Assembly: GCF_018143015.1 (NCBI RefSeq)
Contig: NC_054748.1
Location: 13,196,967 to 13,260,966, forward strand
Length of the DNA stretch: 64,000 nucleotides
Direction of reading: 5' to 3'
DNA from: Lytechinus variegatus
Lineage: Eukaryota; Echinodermata; Echinoidea; Temnopleuroida; Toxopneustidae
Positions 1 to 11,429 of this stretch are shown here, piece after piece. The translations under genes and the position numbers were made by a program. Position 1 is the first letter of the stretch. Every line of letters starts with the position of its first letter. The notes under the pieces are model-generated. The model did not search any database and was not told the DNA's origin. It saw nothing but the letters and a program-made list of their open reading frames with translations.

Positions 1-2
1 AC

Positions 3-95
3 AGAAAACTGAGAAATACTGTTAACGATGTGATACGAAAGGCAAAAAAGCAGTATATTTCAGAGATCATCTTGAAAAACAAGTTAATTTTGTTC
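3..95 (+). pseudogene. LINE ORF2 fragment, endonuclease-RT linker
   Basis: One frame from base 3 reads RKLRNTVNDVIRKAKKQY and continues SEII. This basic, alpha-helical kind of sequence lies between the endonuclease and reverse transcriptase domains of CR1/Jockey-type non-LTR elements. It is cut by the window edge on the left and by a MITE fragment on the right. A C-terminal RT piece starts at 310 on the same strand, so both may derive from one internally deleted LINE. This is an inference from a short match. Confidence 0.4.
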
Positions 96-97
96 TG

Positions 98-258
98 CTA
101 TGGCTCGTTCATATAACTATTTTGTTTAAAATAAGCTAAACTTTGAAATGTCATTACTTTCTTATTTTACATCCGATTTTGATGAAATTTTCAGCATTGT
201 GCTTGTCTGATTTTTCTCTATTGATTCAAATGAAAATTTTTCTGAGGTGGATTTGATC
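98..258. mobile_element. Partial TTAA-type MITE
   Basis: The sequence matches, in reverse complement, the left half of the complete element at 11430-11998, including the stretch reading GGCTCGTTCATATAAC. It ends at a TTAA at 259-262, as the complete copy does. The other half is missing. Confidence 0.6.
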
Positions 259-309
259 TTAAATATCTTGACGTAATAGACATGACAGTTCCTAACCTGG
301 AGCCACAAA

Positions 310-573
310 TTGACAGTCAAGTACGGAAAAAAAGTTTTACAGAGTGCATTTAATTCTTTAATACGCATTCGATATTATACACCAAAAAGCACAGTTTTTA
401 TGTTGTATAAGGCTTTGATCAAATCGATATTCGACTATTGTTATACAATCTGGAGAAATGGCAATGAAAGCCAGCTAAATCGTCTCCAAGTTCTACAAAA
501 CAGGGCACTGAAATCTGTTTTAGAAGCAAACAGTCGATTTAGCATGTCCAGCCACTGTCATATGCCATTTTGA
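310..573 (+). pseudogene. LINE reverse transcriptase C-terminal fragment
   Basis: The frame contains LLYK-like (MLYKALIKSIFDYC) followed by IWRNGNESQLNRLQVLQNRA. This is the well-known C-terminal block of CR1/Jockey-type RTs (compare LTLYSSLILPYINYG and NKILLLQKKALRI in the intact ORF2 at 18477-21587). No catalytic RT motifs are present, so it is a 5'-truncated remnant. It stops early at 573 and its 3' region is interrupted by the MITE at 645-884. Confidence 0.65.
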
Positions 574-644
574 AGGTTGCTAAACTCAACAAAAGATGGG
601 ATAATCAGTCAATAATTACAATTTTTTAAATTAGTCAATAATCT

Positions 645-884
645 ACTGCAAAAACTTCGGTGTTGATTTAACACCAGCCCGGAATTTATAGATGTCCACA
701 CCAGAGAAGTGTTAAACAACAGCAGTTTCGTTTGGTCTAACACCGGATAGGTGTTTGTACAATACCAATTAGTATTAAAACAGCATCGGTTTGATTCCAA
801 ACTGGTGTTGTTTTCAATTCTTCTCTGGTGTGGACATTTATGAATTCCGGGCTGGTGTTAAATCAACACCGGATTTTTTGCAGT
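645..884. mobile_element. 240-bp MITE with GTGTTAA-rich terminal repeats
   Basis: Starts ACTGCAAAAA and ends TTTTTTGCAGT. About 65 bp at each end are inverted copies of each other, including the segments reading GTGTTGATTTAACACCAG and GTCCACACCAGAGAAG. The middle is short and has no coding capacity. It lies in the 3' part of a LINE remnant. No target duplication is obvious. A relative with the same GTGTTAA-type repeats is at 57857-58095. Confidence 0.75.
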
Positions 885-1310
885 GACTTTGTATTCGAAT
901 CACACTAAATTCACGAGAATATCTGCTAGGAAACAGACCAACAAATTCGACTACCAAATCCTAACTCTGATTATCTACAAAAAAGGCCCTGTTTTGCACG
1001 TCTAATATCAGTTTATTAAACCAATTACCCCCCACCCACCCACCCTTAGATACGTATTATATTGATTAACTTACCCTCATTTTTGTTTTTATTCATTTTG
1101 AATTTGATATGACTTTGTATATTAATTCGTCTCTTTACTTCAATTTTACTTCTGCTAATTGTATTATTTTTATGTTTGTTTTGTTGTATTATGTTTTCGT
1201 TGTTATTCTTTTTCGTAAACTCGTTTTCATTGTTGTATTATTTAATTTCAGTTGTTCACAGCCGAGCTGAAAGCAAGTTTTTTAACCGTGATTAAATGAA
1301 TAAATAAAAC
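885..1310 (+). mobile_element. LINE 3' untranslated tail
   Basis: AT-rich sequence continuing from the RT remnant and ending GATTAAATGAATAAATAAAA, the style of tail seen at LINE 3' ends. It has no open frame of note. Confidence 0.45.
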
Positions 1311-1383
1311 AATACAATTCTGGTCATGTTTACAAAATGTGCAAAAAAATTCCAGTTTGATAGTCGGAAAATAAAAAATTTTC

Positions 1384-1975
1384 AGCTCGCGCTTGCATCA
1401 ATTGTTTAGATACATTTAGGTCATGGATACAAAAAGATGGATTATAGAAAATTTAAAAAATAGCTCGCGCGTTCAGCTCACATAAATTGTTTAGTTGGAT
1501 ACCTATCCTCTTTATGGTTACGAAAAAAAATTATTTTCAGTTTTCTATTCGCAAATTATAATAATCTAGCTCGCAATATCCTCTTCATGGGTCACTGCAA
1601 ACCGGCATTATCGGGTCCCTTTTTATATCATTATAAACATTTCAGCTCGCATTATTTGTTTAGGCTGTGCGATATACATGGTGTGTGTTTTTTTTTTGCA
1701 GAATAAAACTAATATTTTCAGAAACTTCGGTCTGAAGGATTACCCTCAAAATGAATTTGTCTTGGTGTCCCATACAGTGTTTCCCTTGAAAAACAAATAT
1801 TGGCCCCGCCGCTGATAAGGAGTCGAGTGCCTTCGGAATTTCATCATTTTCAAGAGATTATCAATAATATTCTTGAAGAATATTATAAAAGGTCTAGTGA
1901 ATAAAATACAACTCCCGCTCATATTATTTTAGAAGGGCCTACGTCCTCTTCGCTTGCGCTTCGCGCTCGTTACAT
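1384..1975. repeat. Degenerate spaced GC hairpin repeat
   Basis: The motif CAGCTCGCGCTTGCATCAATTG and its variants recur near 1384, 1462, 1566 and 1643, about 80-105 bp apart, with a further better copy (CGCTTGCGCTTCGCGCTCG) near 1950. AT-rich spacers separate them. It is the same family as the arrays at 29270-30460, 33430-34590 and 35795-36420, but more decayed. Confidence 0.55.
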
Positions 1976-3040
1976 TATATTTATGGATATTCTTTTCATG
2001 AATACATCATAAAAAAGTGGTCTTCAATTGCCTTTTTTCATGTAATATGAAATAAGATGATTCCACATGGCATCTGTGTTGTGTTGCAGGGGAGACAAGG
2101 CGCCATCTTTCGAAAAGTACACAGGGGAACTAAAATCATGTCGCCCCCCCCCCCCCCTCCCCTGCGGGGGCAAAATCCTGCATGCCGCTCCTGATTGACT
2201 TCATAAAGCAAAATGAGTTAAGCATTAAGATCCAGCATAGTGGCGAAACAAAACTAAAAAAACCAAAACGATTCTTACCTGTTTGGAATGGTTACTTAAA
2301 AAAAGGAATGTCGGCTCCAATGTATGTACTGTGGCCCCGCTGAGTAGGCAGTAGCATATGTGTAGGAATCCAATGCGAGGACAAGCTTAAGAAACTCGAT
2401 CTCTACATGATAAATCTCACTTTACAGATCCTGATCGTTGCCCGAGTAAATTCCAATCATTTTGTTCTACTATTGCAGTCAGAGAATAATATGAGGATTT
2501 AACACTGCAGATGTTTTACTGTCTTGTGTACCCACAGTTAACTCATCGCCAGAATTAAGGCATACATATGTTGGTGCCAGATTCTGGTCAGGTCAGGTGC
2601 ATTTGCCTACCACTACCAGTGGTCAGATCCCAAGATCAGTCACTGAGAAACGTAAGAAATTGTTTAACAGCAATAAGGAAACATTTGAATAGTTTCACCC
2701 ATAGTCCACAGCTTCGAGAATGGACTGGATAAGGATCGGAGATGTGAACCAGTGAAAGACTAGTTTGACGCTGACACACCCGGTCATCCAGCCTTCCGAA
2801 ATTCAAAAGAAATTCCCAGATTTTGGATCTGAATTAAGAGGCTTAAGCCTGCATTCTGAAGCATCCATGCATAAATAAGTTTCCATGTAAGTAAGAAAAA
2901 TTAAAAGACAGTCCAACGTGATCGAGAGTTCGGATCGCTTCTTGAACAATGATTCATTCGAAATTATACCAACGGGCCAGCGAGTCCTCTGGTCAAGTGC
3001 TTCCATTGAATGAAGAGTTCACAAACATGAAGGAAATACC
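1976..3040. other. No gene seen
   Basis: Unannotated sequence with a C tract near 2140-2160. Short open frames here show no family signature. Confidence 0.5.
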
Positions 3041-3598
3041 CGGGGGGGGGGGGCCACTTACATTGACGAGTGGATACCATGCGCGACCAAAAAAACACGT
3101 AAAAAGGATGTCTTTTTCACGACAGGGCACGTTACGTACGTAACGTGAAAAGGGTATCAAAAACACAAAAATAATGAAAAAAAGGGTATCTAATTCGCTA
3201 GGAAGATTACGTGTTTAGGGTCGAATTTGCGGGGATGATAAAACAAAATTAAAATGTTTTATAAAGGATGTCCTTTTTGCCCCAAGACTTCGTGTTTAGA
3301 GTCCGATTTGCGCGAGGTGTAGAAGGTGGGGTCGTACTAAACCAAATAAGGTAAAGCAGACGAGCGAAGGACCCATAACAATAAAACATTCCTGTACTTG
3401 TTTAGGGGTTCATTTCAGGGAATATTTGCCAAGAGTATCGTTTTGTTTCCAATACTTGTTAAGGGTAGGGTTTCACACGGCAATACTTGTTAAGGGGTGC
3501 ATTTTCAGAATATGGAAATTACGTGTTTAGGGTGCTTTTCGAGACCCCATGGTCGCGCATGGTTTCCACTCGTGAATGGAAGTGCCCCCCCCCCCGGG
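3041..3598. mobile_element. 560-bp inverted-repeat element with G/C-tract ends
   Basis: The left end is a run of G followed by a segment with GACGAGTGGATACCATGCGCG. The right end is the inverted counterpart (CGCGCATGGTTTCCACTCG) followed by a run of C. The interior has at least five direct copies of a degenerate ACGTGTTTAGGGT motif (near 3206, 3288, 3397, 3456 and 3486) and one more, at the right terminal repeat, near 3517. It has no coding capacity. A relative is at 40103-40569. It is probably a non-autonomous DNA element of unassigned superfamily. Confidence 0.7.
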
Positions 3599-5221
3599 AG
3601 GAAATATCTGTAAATTTCGTGAAACTTCTTTCGTTACGGAGTATATATATATATATATATATACACCCCCTAGAAAAACAGAACTGTGTAATGATGATTT
3701 CATATGTCAGGACTGTCTATGATGGGTGGGGGAGGGGGTATCTGAGCTTATACTGCAAGTTCATGCAACTTAACTTTTTTATATCTCTCTATTTTTGTCA
3801 TAAGTCGTCATAATAATTGTAATGTTAATTTGAATTATTCTTTTCCAGGGACCTCGGGGAAGAACAGATGGGCTATATTAATAGCACATTTGTAATGGGT
3901 CATCCCTATGATATGTATAAGTTTTATATGTTGTATTATACTCATTATTTATATTTATGTTTTTTATACTGCTATAATAATTTGATTTTACAATGTATAT
4001 TTTGTGTATATTTTATATATTTTTATCGTGAATAAACCAAACCCTTCCCCCACACACAAACACACACACACATAATTAATTTACTTCACGTTAATACTTG
4101 ATATAATAAGGGTGCCTGCATCGCTCGACCGAATCCCATTTATCTTTTTAAACTGACCAGTGATCCATAAACTCCTGGTCGGAACAAATCTTTCATACAA
4201 TAGGCAACGGAATGAATGCTTAGGTTCTTGCAGCGCCGTTGCAGCGGGTTGGGTTTGTCTGAAAAGCCGGTTTTGGTATGCCGGTCACATGAATGTATCT
4301 TTGTAAAGCCTTGTCTCTCTGATATCAGATACACGGACGCTTCTTGAGCGTTTTGTCTGGGTGAACTTTCCCTTTAAAGGGTTTTTCTGCTTCATTCTAA
4401 ATATTCATATTTCCGGTCATGCTTTACATCCGTTACACATTTATGTCATAAATTGAAGAAATGTATATTATTTGGAATGTCATTAGGTTTGTGTGATATT
4501 ATTCATTGGTTTGTTTATATCCGGAGGTTCTAATCGCGTCCCGGGGGGAAGGATTGGCAATTATCTCTTGCATCACATGAATACTATTTGAACATGAAGT
4601 GTAATATGATAACAAAGATTTTTTATTATGGCTTCATGCACGGCCCCAGCATACAATGTCATCTGTTTCTGTTTTGATTTTTCCTTGTAAACATTAAATT
4701 GATTTATCTCTTTTAACTAAAGTCTTTTATTCGCGTATTTTCTCCACATGCTTTTCTCTTCTCCGTTAGTAGTTAGTATTGCACTTTCCTACTTACCTCA
4801 ATCCAAACGTAACAGTTTGAATTTGACTACAATTAATTCACTGTATTAGAGAGTAGTATAAGAATAACATATCGCTCTTTGTTTTGCATCATTATTTTTC
4901 TTGTATGTCGTTTGATTATTGAATTGTATGGTTCAACGTAGACAGGAATAACCGTCGTTTCTGGGGATTTATTCAACAATTTCTGACATTTTACTGTAAT
5001 CCCCATTTACTGTAATCCCCATTTATGTATGGTGAGTGGAGCCAACGCAGTTCAGCGGAACAACCAAAATACAGAGACTGAAGCTTTTGGTCTAGGTTCA
5101 ACGATGAAAAAGGAATGACAGCAAATAAATATCTAAATCTAAACCTAGTGCATGATACGTCAGCTTTGTATGTGTTAATTTATTCACTTTAATTGCTGAT
5201 TGACCGCATTCTTCGATTGCT
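3599..5221. other. No gene seen
   Basis: Holds a short TA run at 3643-3661 and a CA run near 4055-4070, otherwise AT-rich sequence. No frame shows a recognisable domain. Confidence 0.5.
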
Positions 5222-5452
5222 TATGAATGAATGATTGAATGAATGAATGAATGATGAATGAATGAATGAATAAATGAATGAATGTGTGGGTGAATGAATG
5301 AATGAATGAGTGAATGAATGGGTGGATGGACAGATGAATGAATGAATAGATGAATGAATGGATGGATGAATGGATAGATGAATGAATAAATTAATGAATG
5401 AATGAAACGAATTAGTAAATAGAGTAATGAATAAATAAATGAATGTATGAAA
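5222..5452. repeat. GAAT tetranucleotide microsatellite
   Basis: Imperfect tandem GAAT/GATGAAT repeats over about 230 bp. The two long Ser/His/Ile-rich frames on the minus strand are products of this repeat and are not genes. Confidence 0.95.
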
Positions 5453-6467
5453 CTCGTGACCCATCCCACGTATAAGGTTTTCCCATTTATATGATCATTG
5501 CGCACCTTACAACAATGATGGACGCCGGAGCCAATTTCAGAAAATAACATACCTGCGTTTTATACATTTTTCAATGATAGACATACTGTGTAGAAGGGTC
5601 TTATTTAAGATTCAGAAGAGTTGATACAATGCTAAAAACGTATAACTACATTAAGCCCCTTTCACAATTGGTTTAAGACCACTTGGGTCCTAAACTTGGT
5701 CGTACGACAGACTTCAACAGGCACCAATCGCTATCCATTAGATCGCAGAAAGTCTTTCACAAATAAAACAGCTGTCGTACAACCAAAGCGATCCAGGATT
5801 TATCAGGGGGCATTTTTGTAGAGAAAAAAATAGCAAGCATCCCCCACCACCACCACCATCACCACAAAGAAAGGTCTTCACTCACAATTAATAATGATTT
5901 AAGTCATTAAAAATTTGACAAGCGAAAAAATTACTGCAAAATTGATTTTTTTTTTTCAGGAAAATTTTACAAAACACAAAAAAGGTGCTCACTTAAAAGC
6001 AAATTCTCCTACTAATTTGTATGCCCCTAAAAGGAGGAGGGGGCAAGGGCCGGATGCGCCCCTACCTGGATCGGCCACTGAGTCGGATTTACTCGCACAG
6101 TTCTTGTGCGAGTGGCAATTGGTGGTGCAACTGCTTACAACAGTTGCAATTCTGTGCTACATATATCATGTATATTGTGACCAAATGATCGCAAACGATC
6201 GCACGAGTATTGTGAAAGCCCCTTTACGAACGCCACAATAAACCTTTCGTAACTGCATGATCGGGAAAATATTTGAACCATTCCAAAATTTCTGCGATCG
6301 ATAAGGTTGCCATGACTGATCTGACATGATATGATACGATCTGATAAGATCACTACGAATACTTCACGATTAAGTCCACCGTTTTAATCGCGATAGTGGA
6401 AACTAGGTATAAATGTTCATGTGTCGAAATATAACTTATGAACCAGTGTCCTATGTTTTAATGTCCT
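5453..6467. other. Repeat-derived region, no gene
   Basis: The part from about 6228 to 6400 (CCACAATAAACCTTTCGT, then GATACGATCTGA) is a diverged piece of the unit tandemly duplicated at 6468-8420. The rest has no recognisable feature. Confidence 0.5.
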
Positions 6468-8420
6468 TATCGAATAACGTTTTAGGCAAATAATCATGTG
6501 ACCTTCGGAAGTAGGCCTATATCAAACAGTCTACTGAAATAGAAACTAAATAAAGGTAGGCTGTGTGGGATTTAAATCTATCATATTCCCCTAGCTACAT
6601 ATGGAAAATATCTATTTCATATTCTTTGCTTGGACGAATTTCCTGTACCTGTGCTTGTTTTCATGTTTGTGTTCACCTAGTATCTGTTTCGAGAACTATG
6701 TATGGATCCATAACACCTAGTTTCCACTGCCGTGGGATCCTTTGCGAACACCACGATAAACCTTTCGTTACTGCATGATCGAGAAAATCTTTGAAACATT
6801 CCGAAAAATTGTGCGATCAATAGGGTTGCCAAGACTAATCTGAAATGACCTGATACGATCTGATACGATGACTACGATTAATCCACGAGTATGTCCTCCG
6901 TTTTAATTGTAATGCAAATCTTGACGGTCGGAACTTCGGTATAAAGGTTTAAGTGAGGAATCAGAAATCTGCATGGAAACAGTGTCCTATTAGTTTCCAC
7001 TGTCATGATTTGCGCCACGATTGAAAGAGCGTTCTTAATCGTGGAGAAAACGTAGTGATCTTACCAGATCGTATCAGGTCATATCAGATCAGTCGTGGCA
7101 ATCGTATTGATCGAATAAGAATTTTGAATAGTTCAAAAACGTTCGCGACCAGTTTATACGAAGAGGGATCGAGGCTTTCGTAAAAAAGATCGTACGACAG
7201 TGTGAACGAGGTATTATCGAATAACGTTTTAGACAAATAATTATTTCAAGGTGTGCTGTGGTCTTCATAAGTAGGCATAGTCTGCTGAAATGGAAACTAT
7301 ATAAATGTATGCTGTATGGGATTTAAATGTATCTTATTCCCCCAGCTACATCTGGATGATATTTATTTCATATTCTTTGCTTAGACGAATTTACTGTACC
7401 TGTGCTTGTTTTTATGTTTGTGTTCACTTAGTATCTGTTTCGAGAACTTTGTATGGATGTATAACACCTCGTTTCCACTGCCATGGGAACCTTTGCGAAC
7501 ACCACGATAAACCTTTCGTTACTGCATGATCGAGAAAATCTTTGAAGCATAAAAAAAATGTGTGATCAATACGGTTGCCAAGACTAATCTGAAATGATCT
7601 GATACGATATGATACGATTACTGCGATTAATCCACGAGTATGTCCTCCGTTTTAATTGTAATTTTTTTTTTTTTTTTTTTTTTTTTAAACAAGTACACAC
7701 CTAGTTACAAATAATGCGTGAAGCATTTCCATTTATTTTGAATGCAGGATAAAAGAGCACAGGTGTCGTAGCCGGGGATCGAACCCCGGACTTTCCATGT
7801 ATAGCCAGGCGCCTTAGACCACTCGGCCACGGGGGTCTGTTATAATGCAAATATAATGCAAATCTTGACGGTCGGAACTACGGTATAAAGGTTTAAGTGA
7901 GGAATCAGACCTCTGCAGTGTCCTATTAGTTTCTACTGACATGATTTGCGCCACGATTCAATGAGCTTTTTAATCGTGGAGAAAACGTAGTAATCTTATC
8001 AGATCGTATCAGATCTTATCAGATCGTATCAGGTCATATCAGATCAGTCGTGGCAATCGTATTGATCGAATGAGGATTTTTTGAATAGTTCAAAAACTTT
8101 CGCGATCAGTTTATACGAAAGGCCAATCGTGGCTTTCGTAAAAAAAGATCGTACGACAGTGTGAACAAGGTATTATCGAATAACATTTTAGACAAATAAT
8201 TATTTTAAGGTGTGCTATGGCCTTCATTAGTAGGTCTGTTAAGAAATAGTCTGCTGAAATAGAAACTAAATAAATGTATGCTTTGGGGGATTTAAAGGGA
8301 TCATATTCCCCTTGTTGTATATGGTTAAGGAGTAATATTTAGGCCTATTTCATCGTTTTAGCTTGGACAAATTTACTATACCTGTGTTTGCTTTCATAAT
8401 TGTGTGTTCGCCTGGTATCT
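6468..8420. repeat. Tandem duplication, unit about 745 bp, 2.3 copies
   Basis: The unit starts TTATCGAATAACGTTTTA at about 6468, again at about 7213, and a third time (TATCGAATAACATTTTAG) at about 8172. Copies share a TGGGATTTAAAT block, a CACCACGATAAACCTTTCG block and clusters of GATCTGATACGATC in both orientations, so each unit also has internal inverted repeats. Copy 2 is longer because of a SINE at 7663-7840. The frames in copies 1 and 2 that begin WDLN(L/V)SYSPSYIW are parallel by duplication and have no domain signature. Confidence 0.85.
7663..7840 (-). mobile_element. tRNA-derived SINE inserted in tandem copy 2
   Basis: Read on the minus strand, the head has a Pol III A box (GGCCGAGTGGTCTAAGGCG) and B box (GGTTCGATCCC) within a tRNA Leu/Ser-like fold. 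The T arm is perfectly paired. A short body follows and then a poly-A tail (the T run at 7663-7686). The equivalent position of copy 1 (near 6913) lacks it. AT-rich bases resembling TATAATGCAAAT are repeated at the junction. The acceptor-stem bases do not pair, so it is not a tRNA gene. Confidence 0.85.
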
Positions 8421-8494
8421 GTTTCGAGAACTTTATGTACACATGGACATGCTGGATATGTATTTAGTATTAAACGAACACAACACAATGAATG
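8421..8494. other. Short spacer
   Basis: Links the third partial tandem copy to the SINE. Nothing further seen. Confidence 0.4.
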
Positions 8495-8790
8495 TAATAA
8501 TAATAATAATAATAATAGGCATTTATATAGCGCCATCTATCTAGAAATATTCTATTCCGAGGCGCGTTTTTTTTTATTGTTATTACCCCGGCTTTAGCTC
8601 GAGCTGCCTCTCAGCGCTCATGCATTCAAGGAATTAATCCTACCGGGTACCCATTCACCTCACCTGGGTCGAGTGCAGCACAGTGTGGATAAATTTCTTG
8701 CTGAAGGAAATTACGCCGTGGCTGGGATTCGAACCCACGACCCTCTGTTTCAAAGTCAGAAGACTTATCCACTGGGCCACAGACGTGAGG
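8495..8790 (-). mobile_element. tRNA-derived SINE with TAA tail
   Basis: Nearly identical to the copy at 42610-42893. On the minus strand the tRNA-like head reads GGCCCAGTGGATAAGTC (A box) and GGGTTCGAATCCC (B box). The body contains CACCTGGGTCGAGTGCAGC when read on the plus strand. The 3' end is a TTA/TAA microsatellite at 8495-8517, with ATATAGCGCC just inside it. Target duplication is not clear. Confidence 0.85.
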
Positions 8791-8895
8791 GCGTCTACGA
8801 AGTAAATGCATGCTACGCTCCATCGTTTATACTTATCCATCATGTTTATACATTTATTTGGTCTACAAGAAGTTGGCTTACGTCTTATACCACCT

Positions 8896-9170
8896 GGGGT
8901 CCGCCTTACAAAGAGTTGCGATTGATCGGATCAATCGCTTCTATGGAAAGCCAGCAAAGTCAACATATAAAATACATGTTTGTTCAAAATATTTTCTAGA
9001 TATGAATGTATATCCATAAATTCATTGATTTCTTGACAATTTGGTGTGTTCTCTTTTGTTTACAGAGGACATTTTCCAAATTTCCTGTAGAAAATAAAAT
9101 TACACCGATGGATTTGCATAGAGTTACAATTGATTGGATCAATCGTAACTCTTTGTAAGACGGGGCCCCA
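8896..9170. mobile_element. 275-bp MITE
   Basis: Terminal inverted repeats of about 45 bp: the left end has CTTACAAAGAGTTGCGATTG and the right end has CGTAACTCTTTGTAAGACGG. A second copy of the same family starts about 35 bp further on. Confidence 0.8.
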
Positions 9171-9204
9171 GAAGTGTTTGTGTGCTTTAAAATCATGCTA
9201 AAGG

Positions 9205-9457
9205 ACGCGCGTCCAGTCTTACAAAGAGTTACGATTGATCCAATCAATCCATCCATACCATTTTTTTTCTATAGGAGATTTGCTCAATTTTACTGAATTA
9301 CACTGAATCTTCAAGAGAATGATGAATGCATAAGTACATTAGACATCATATCTAAAAAATATTTTGAACAAATATGCATGTTAGATGTTGACGTTGCTGG
9401 CCGTCCATATAGTTGTGGTTGATTGGATCAATCGCAACTCTTTTAAGACGGGGTCCT
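9205..9457. mobile_element. Second copy of the CTTACAAAGAGTT MITE
   Basis: The left end reads GTCTTACAAAGAGTTACG and the right end GCAACTCTTTTAAGACGGGG. These are inverted and closely match the ends of 8896-9170. The interior differs, so it is a separate insertion or a sibling subfamily. Confidence 0.75.
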
Positions 9458-9652
9458 GATATTGCCCTTCAAATAATCATGAACACTAATATAACCATTC
9501 GTTAAACACTCCCTGGAGCCTGTTGCATAAAATCAACTATTATAATAACTTTGGAATCCAGTGGTAACTTCCAAGGTTACAGTTCTCTCAATAGTCAATC
9601 AAAATCAAGAAGGGGTTGAAAAGGGTGGGTTTGTACAGCCCCAGAATCTTAA

Positions 9653-10234
9653 TGGGATGATCCGAGCTGAAAATATTTATATCTTAATACATAGAATTGA
9701 ATTCACTGAGCAAAATGTCGAAAATTTCATTATTATCGGATAACAAATAATAAAGTTATTGAAGTTAAAAGTTAAGCAATGTTTTGTTAAAACAGTCGTC
9801 ATGAATATTCACTAGGTGGGCTGATGATGCCATATCTCCATTTTCCGTTTTCTTATGTTACTAGCTAAAATCATATTTTTTTTATCATTTCATACTTGTG
9901 TGAATAATATGTCTCCCTTATAATGAAACAAGTTGCAGCAATAAGTATCTGATGCACTAAATCAGTTATCAATTTAATTTTTCTAGTTCTTGGAGGAAAA
10001 AAATTGAATAAACCTAATTTCATATAATAAAATACAAAAGAACAAGTGGAGATATGACATCATAAGCCCACCTAATGAATATTCATAACGAATGTTTTCA
10101 CAAAATATTGCTAAACTTCAAAATTCAATAACTTTGTCATTTGTTATCTGATTTTGATGACATTTTCGGCATTTTGCTCAGTGAATTCTACTCTATGTAA
10201 TACAACCTAAATATTTTCAGCCCGGACCATCCCT
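9653..10234. mobile_element. 582-bp TTAA-flanked MITE
   Basis: Flanked by TTAA at 9649-9652 and 10235-10238. The ends read GATGATCCGAGCTGAAAATA and TATTTTCAGCCCGGACCATC, and inverted homology continues well inward (CATGAATATTCACTAGGTGG against CCACCTAATGAATATTCAT). There is no coding capacity. A full sibling is at 58413-58978 and a half copy at 54946-55250. TTAA target choice is typical of piggyBac-related elements; the superfamily assignment is an inference. Confidence 0.8.
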
Positions 10235-10415
10235 TTAAATCATACTGTTAACATGGGTAACGTGGATAGAGCTTGTTGAGAAGTTGCTATGAAATGAGGG
10301 GCTTGCGAACTGAAATGAGAGGCTTCGGAGCGGGAAGGGGGGGTTGTTCAATATTATACGGGAGCCACCACCCCCGGGGGCGGTTGTTTAGACACTTAGA
10401 ACTGCTGAAATTATT

Positions 10416-10720
10416 ATGGTGAATTTTGCTGAGGAACAACAGTCTTTACCAAACACACACGATCATGTCACAATAACAAATTTCAGGTACCCCTCAAACC
10501 TATTTGACAAGTACATTTTATTCACAAAGATAAAATGTCAAGTAGGCGGCCATGACTACATACAAAAACAAAATCCAAACAAACTTTTGTCATTACTATT
10601 GTACAATTTTTTTTGGAAATAAGTTATTTGTAGTTGACTTGCAATTATATTTGATTTGTATTTGTTTATGTATATGATGGAAATGGAAAAAAAAGTTCAA
10701 CTTGAACAAAAAAAAGGTTT
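10416..10720 (+). mobile_element. Solo LINE 3' end
   Basis: The last part, TTTGATTTGTATTTGTTTATG then GATGGAAATGGAAA, matches the 3' end of the intact LINE near 22250-22290. The region upstream is open for 68 codons but has no domain signature. It is probably a severely 5'-truncated LINE copy. Confidence 0.5.
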
Positions 10721-10734
10721 GTGTTTATTCCAGT

Positions 10735-11340
10735 TGTATACAGTAAAATCCATGGTGTCATGAAAGTACCATTGAATATCAGGAAAAGATGAGGCACTAG
10801 TGGCGACCAGTCTGCTGCCCTCTTGTGTCGTGGGATTTGTCTGTTAATAACATAAATCCTTTTATAAATCTTGACAGCTTTGCATACCAGTGTTACACAA
10901 ATAGTTATTTTTAACGAATTTTTACATTTATTGATAAATCAAAATACAAATCAACAATAATGATAAAAACATACAAAAACCGAGATCAAATTACAACGGT
11001 GAAATTTAGATAATGATTGTATACAGTGAAATCTATGGCGTCACGAAAGTAGGCACTGGAGGGTCGACCAGTCTGCTGCCCTCTTGTGCTGTGGGATTTG
11101 TCTGTTTAAAAAAACAGTTTAATCAGTAAGACCTTCATTCTTAATTCTTGACAATCAAATTTGCATACCAGTGTTACACAAATAGTTATTTCCACATTTT
11201 TGTTTCCCCATTTTTAATCTATCAATAAATTCACAATAATGATAAAAATATACAATAAACCGTGGTCAAATTACAACGGTGACATTTAGATACCATAATA
11301 CATTTATGATGATAAACCTAATAAACAAGTTCAGATAATT
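10735..11340. repeat. Tandem duplication of about 285 bp, two copies
   Basis: Both copies contain GTATACAGT(A/G)AAATC(C/T)ATGG, then AGTCTGCTGCCCTCTTGTG, then GCATACCAGTGTTACACAAATAG, in the same order (starts near 10735 and 11018). They are diverged by substitutions and small indels. There is no open frame. Confidence 0.75.
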
Positions 11341-11429
11341 ATAATACAGGGCAAGCAGCTGTCGATTTGTATTTAATGTTAAAGCTTGGGATTCGTTTTC
11401 TTAAATCTCAATGAACATCTCAAAATTAA

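Noticed and set aside
5189..5550. Two long Ser/His/Phe/Ile-rich minus-strand frames
   Set aside because: Direct translation of the GAAT microsatellite.
7762..7837. tRNA Leu/Ser gene on the minus strand
   Set aside because: The T arm and Pol III boxes are good, but the acceptor stem does not pair and a SINE body with poly-A follows. It is also absent from the duplicate copy. It is a SINE head.
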